64,000 bases of DNA. It comes from Closterium sp. Naga37s-1 (taxonomy: Eukaryota; Streptophyta; Zygnematophyceae; Desmidiales; Closteriaceae). This document shows positions 62,801-64,000 of the stretch, in pieces. Both the position numbers and the translations under genes were made by a program. Positions within the stretch are counted from its first letter, which is position 1. Each line of letters begins with the position of its first letter. The notes beneath the pieces are model-generated. The model was given only the letters and a program-made list of their open reading frames with translations. It was not told where the DNA came from and ran no database searches. Where the stretch lies: NCBI GenBank assembly GCA_947471745.1, contig CANJKZ010000820.1, positions 4,182,501 through 4,246,500 on the forward strand, read 5' to 3'.

Positions 62801-63663
62801 CCCCCTTACCCCCCACGTGACACACCTTTCCCAAGCTCCCCAAGCGCTCACCAGCTGCTTGATGCCCTTCTCTGTGCGCATCATCTTTACAACCTCCGGG
62901 GGATTATGTGCCACCACGCGCTCCACCCAGTATAGGTCCACGTCCGCCCTCCCACACACCTCCCCTCCAACATCACAATTCTCTCCCAGGCTTTTCTGGC
63001 ACTCTCGCGGGAACGCTGGCAGCAAGCGAACCACAGCCAGGATCGTCTCAAAGAGCTCCTCCTTCGCTGCTCTCTCCTCCGCCTCCTTGCCCTGAAAGGG
63101 ATCATGCTCGCGGGGACCCAGCCTCCCTTCGATTCTCTGCCACCAGGAGATCAGCTCCTGCAGCTGCAACTTCAACAGGTCCCCATGCTGCGCCGCTGCC
63201 TTCCGCCTCCGCGACTCCGCCTCCTTCTGATCCTTCTCCCATCTCGCCACTACGTTCTCCCTCACCGCTACAGGACTCTCATTCCCCTCACCGCCCTCCT
63301 CTCCTTGCCCCTCAACCTCTGCTGCTGCATCTCCACCTTCCGCTTCCCCCGCTCCCCACGCTACCTCCGCTCCCACTTCTCCCGCCTCCCTCTGCTCCCC
63401 TCTCGCTTCCTCTCCACTCGCCTCACCGTCTCCCCCATCCATTTGCTCTTTCAGAACCAAGGCCTTCACGCCAAAGAGCATCTCCACCTGTTGAATCGAC
63501 TCATGGATGGTTTTGAGGAGCCTGTAGTGCAGAGACTCGAGCACCTTTGGCTGCGCAGCAGGAAAGGCGTCTGAAGGATCCCCACCGTCCATCTCCATGT
63601 CTTCCTTCTTGTCCTCCATGCGAGCTGTTTTCAATCGCTTGCGATGCCACAGGTTCGGGAGGG

Positions 63664-63664
<1 letters not shown>

Positions 63665-63737
<73 letters not shown>

Positions 63738-63780
63738 TTCCGCTTCTGCTGCTGCTGCTGCTGCTGCTGTTGCTCCTGCT
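63665..63780 (-). repeat. CTG/CAG microsatellite encoding polyglutamine, locus 2
   Basis: A longer pure CTG run than in locus 1 (about 20 uninterrupted units), then mixed CTG/CTTCTG. Confidence 0.92.
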
Positions 63781-64000
63781 GTGGCTGCTGAGGCTGCTGT
63801 TGTAACCTCGACTGCGGCTGCTGTTGCTGGAGGTGTTGGCGCATGCTGTTCTGCTGTTGCACGAGCTGTTGCTGCTGTAAAGGCACTTGATGCTGCTGCT
63901 GATTGCTCTGAGCAGTCAACTGCTGCTGCTGCCGTGATGGCTGCAACGCAGCTCCCTGCTGCAAGCGTGCTCCCTGAATCTGCTGTATTTCAGACTCTGC

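Larger units (their letters stand above)
61872..64000 (-). pseudogene. SP-RING (SIZ/PIAS-type SUMO E3 ligase) gene, locus 2, runs off the window
   Basis: Exon a (about 62832 to beyond 64000) is a single open frame to the window edge: Gln-rich tract (polyQ 63665-63780), ESLHYRLLKTIHESIQQVEM, an acidic Glu/Gly/Ala region, and [20 protein letters not shown] up to SAWGAW. The donor after it reads GAAAG where locus 1 has GTAAG, so splicing should fail. Exon b (62436-62588) ends ACVISLKCPLSFARIK; exon c (61872-62031) has VPVHGKKCCHESTFDLSPYL and RAWRCPTCYQQLLWSELFLD with all four zinc ligands. The C-terminal exon is mostly deleted. SP-RING proteins pass SUMO from the E2 to substrates. Confidence 0.78.

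Noticed and set aside
1..64000. A new defence, toxin or enzymatic gene system
   Set aside because: Every substantial ORF is retroelement, repeat or decayed host gene. No conserved cluster of unknown genes is visible.

Overview
This is a eukaryotic, plant-lineage window. The evidence is PRL1/PLRG1-type WD40 exons with GT-AG introns, a SIZ/PIAS-type SP-RING exon pair, an F-box/LRR remnant, and LTR retrotransposons with plant-type primer sites (TGGTATCAGAGC and variants). The short-LTR copia families with glycine-rich gag, the GC-rich leaders and the heavy minisatellite load would fit a streptophyte alga or an early land plant, but I cannot name a species. I see no bacterial features, rRNA or confident tRNA gene, and no obviously intact host gene.

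Layout. 1-6373: copia element A (minus), cut by the window start. 6374-7942: decayed F-box/LRR gene carrying a MITE and retroelement relics. 7943 to about 25510: copia element B (plus), split by two minus-strand copia insertions, C (13078-16632, TSD TACGG) and D (17662-24834, TSD CATGG). At about 25509-25525 B meets fragment E tail to tail, forming a large inverted repeat. E then abuts F (26468-27663), a different copia lineage, followed by a 229-bp LTR-like sequence, a GTCGAC-rich stretch, and the 5' end of copia H (to 30411).

30880-64000 holds a tandemly duplicated host block of two minus-strand genes: an SP-RING (SUMO-ligase-type) gene with a PRL1-like WD40 gene downstream of it. Locus 1 (30880-44525) is split by copia element K (34377-40781, TSD CTTTC). 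Locus 2 (56138-64000) runs off the window. A third PRL1 3' fragment lies at 54540-55672. A Ty3/gypsy chromovirus (45280-52629, TSD GCCGG) and a coding-free LTR element J (52885-54298, TSD TAACA) sit between the loci. All PRL1 copies carry lesions, and each SP-RING copy carries a different lesion.

The main biology is retroelement nesting plus minisatellite growth inside duplicated genes. The most unusual items are a 33-bp minisatellite built from a conserved PRL1 coding segment, an element (C) with two different LTR-plus-primer-site modules at its 5' end, an expanded zinc-knuckle-like motif (C-x13-C-x4-H-x4-C) in the copia Gag proteins, and opposite minisatellite expansions in the two copies of the duplicated block. 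I found no credible new defence or enzymatic system.
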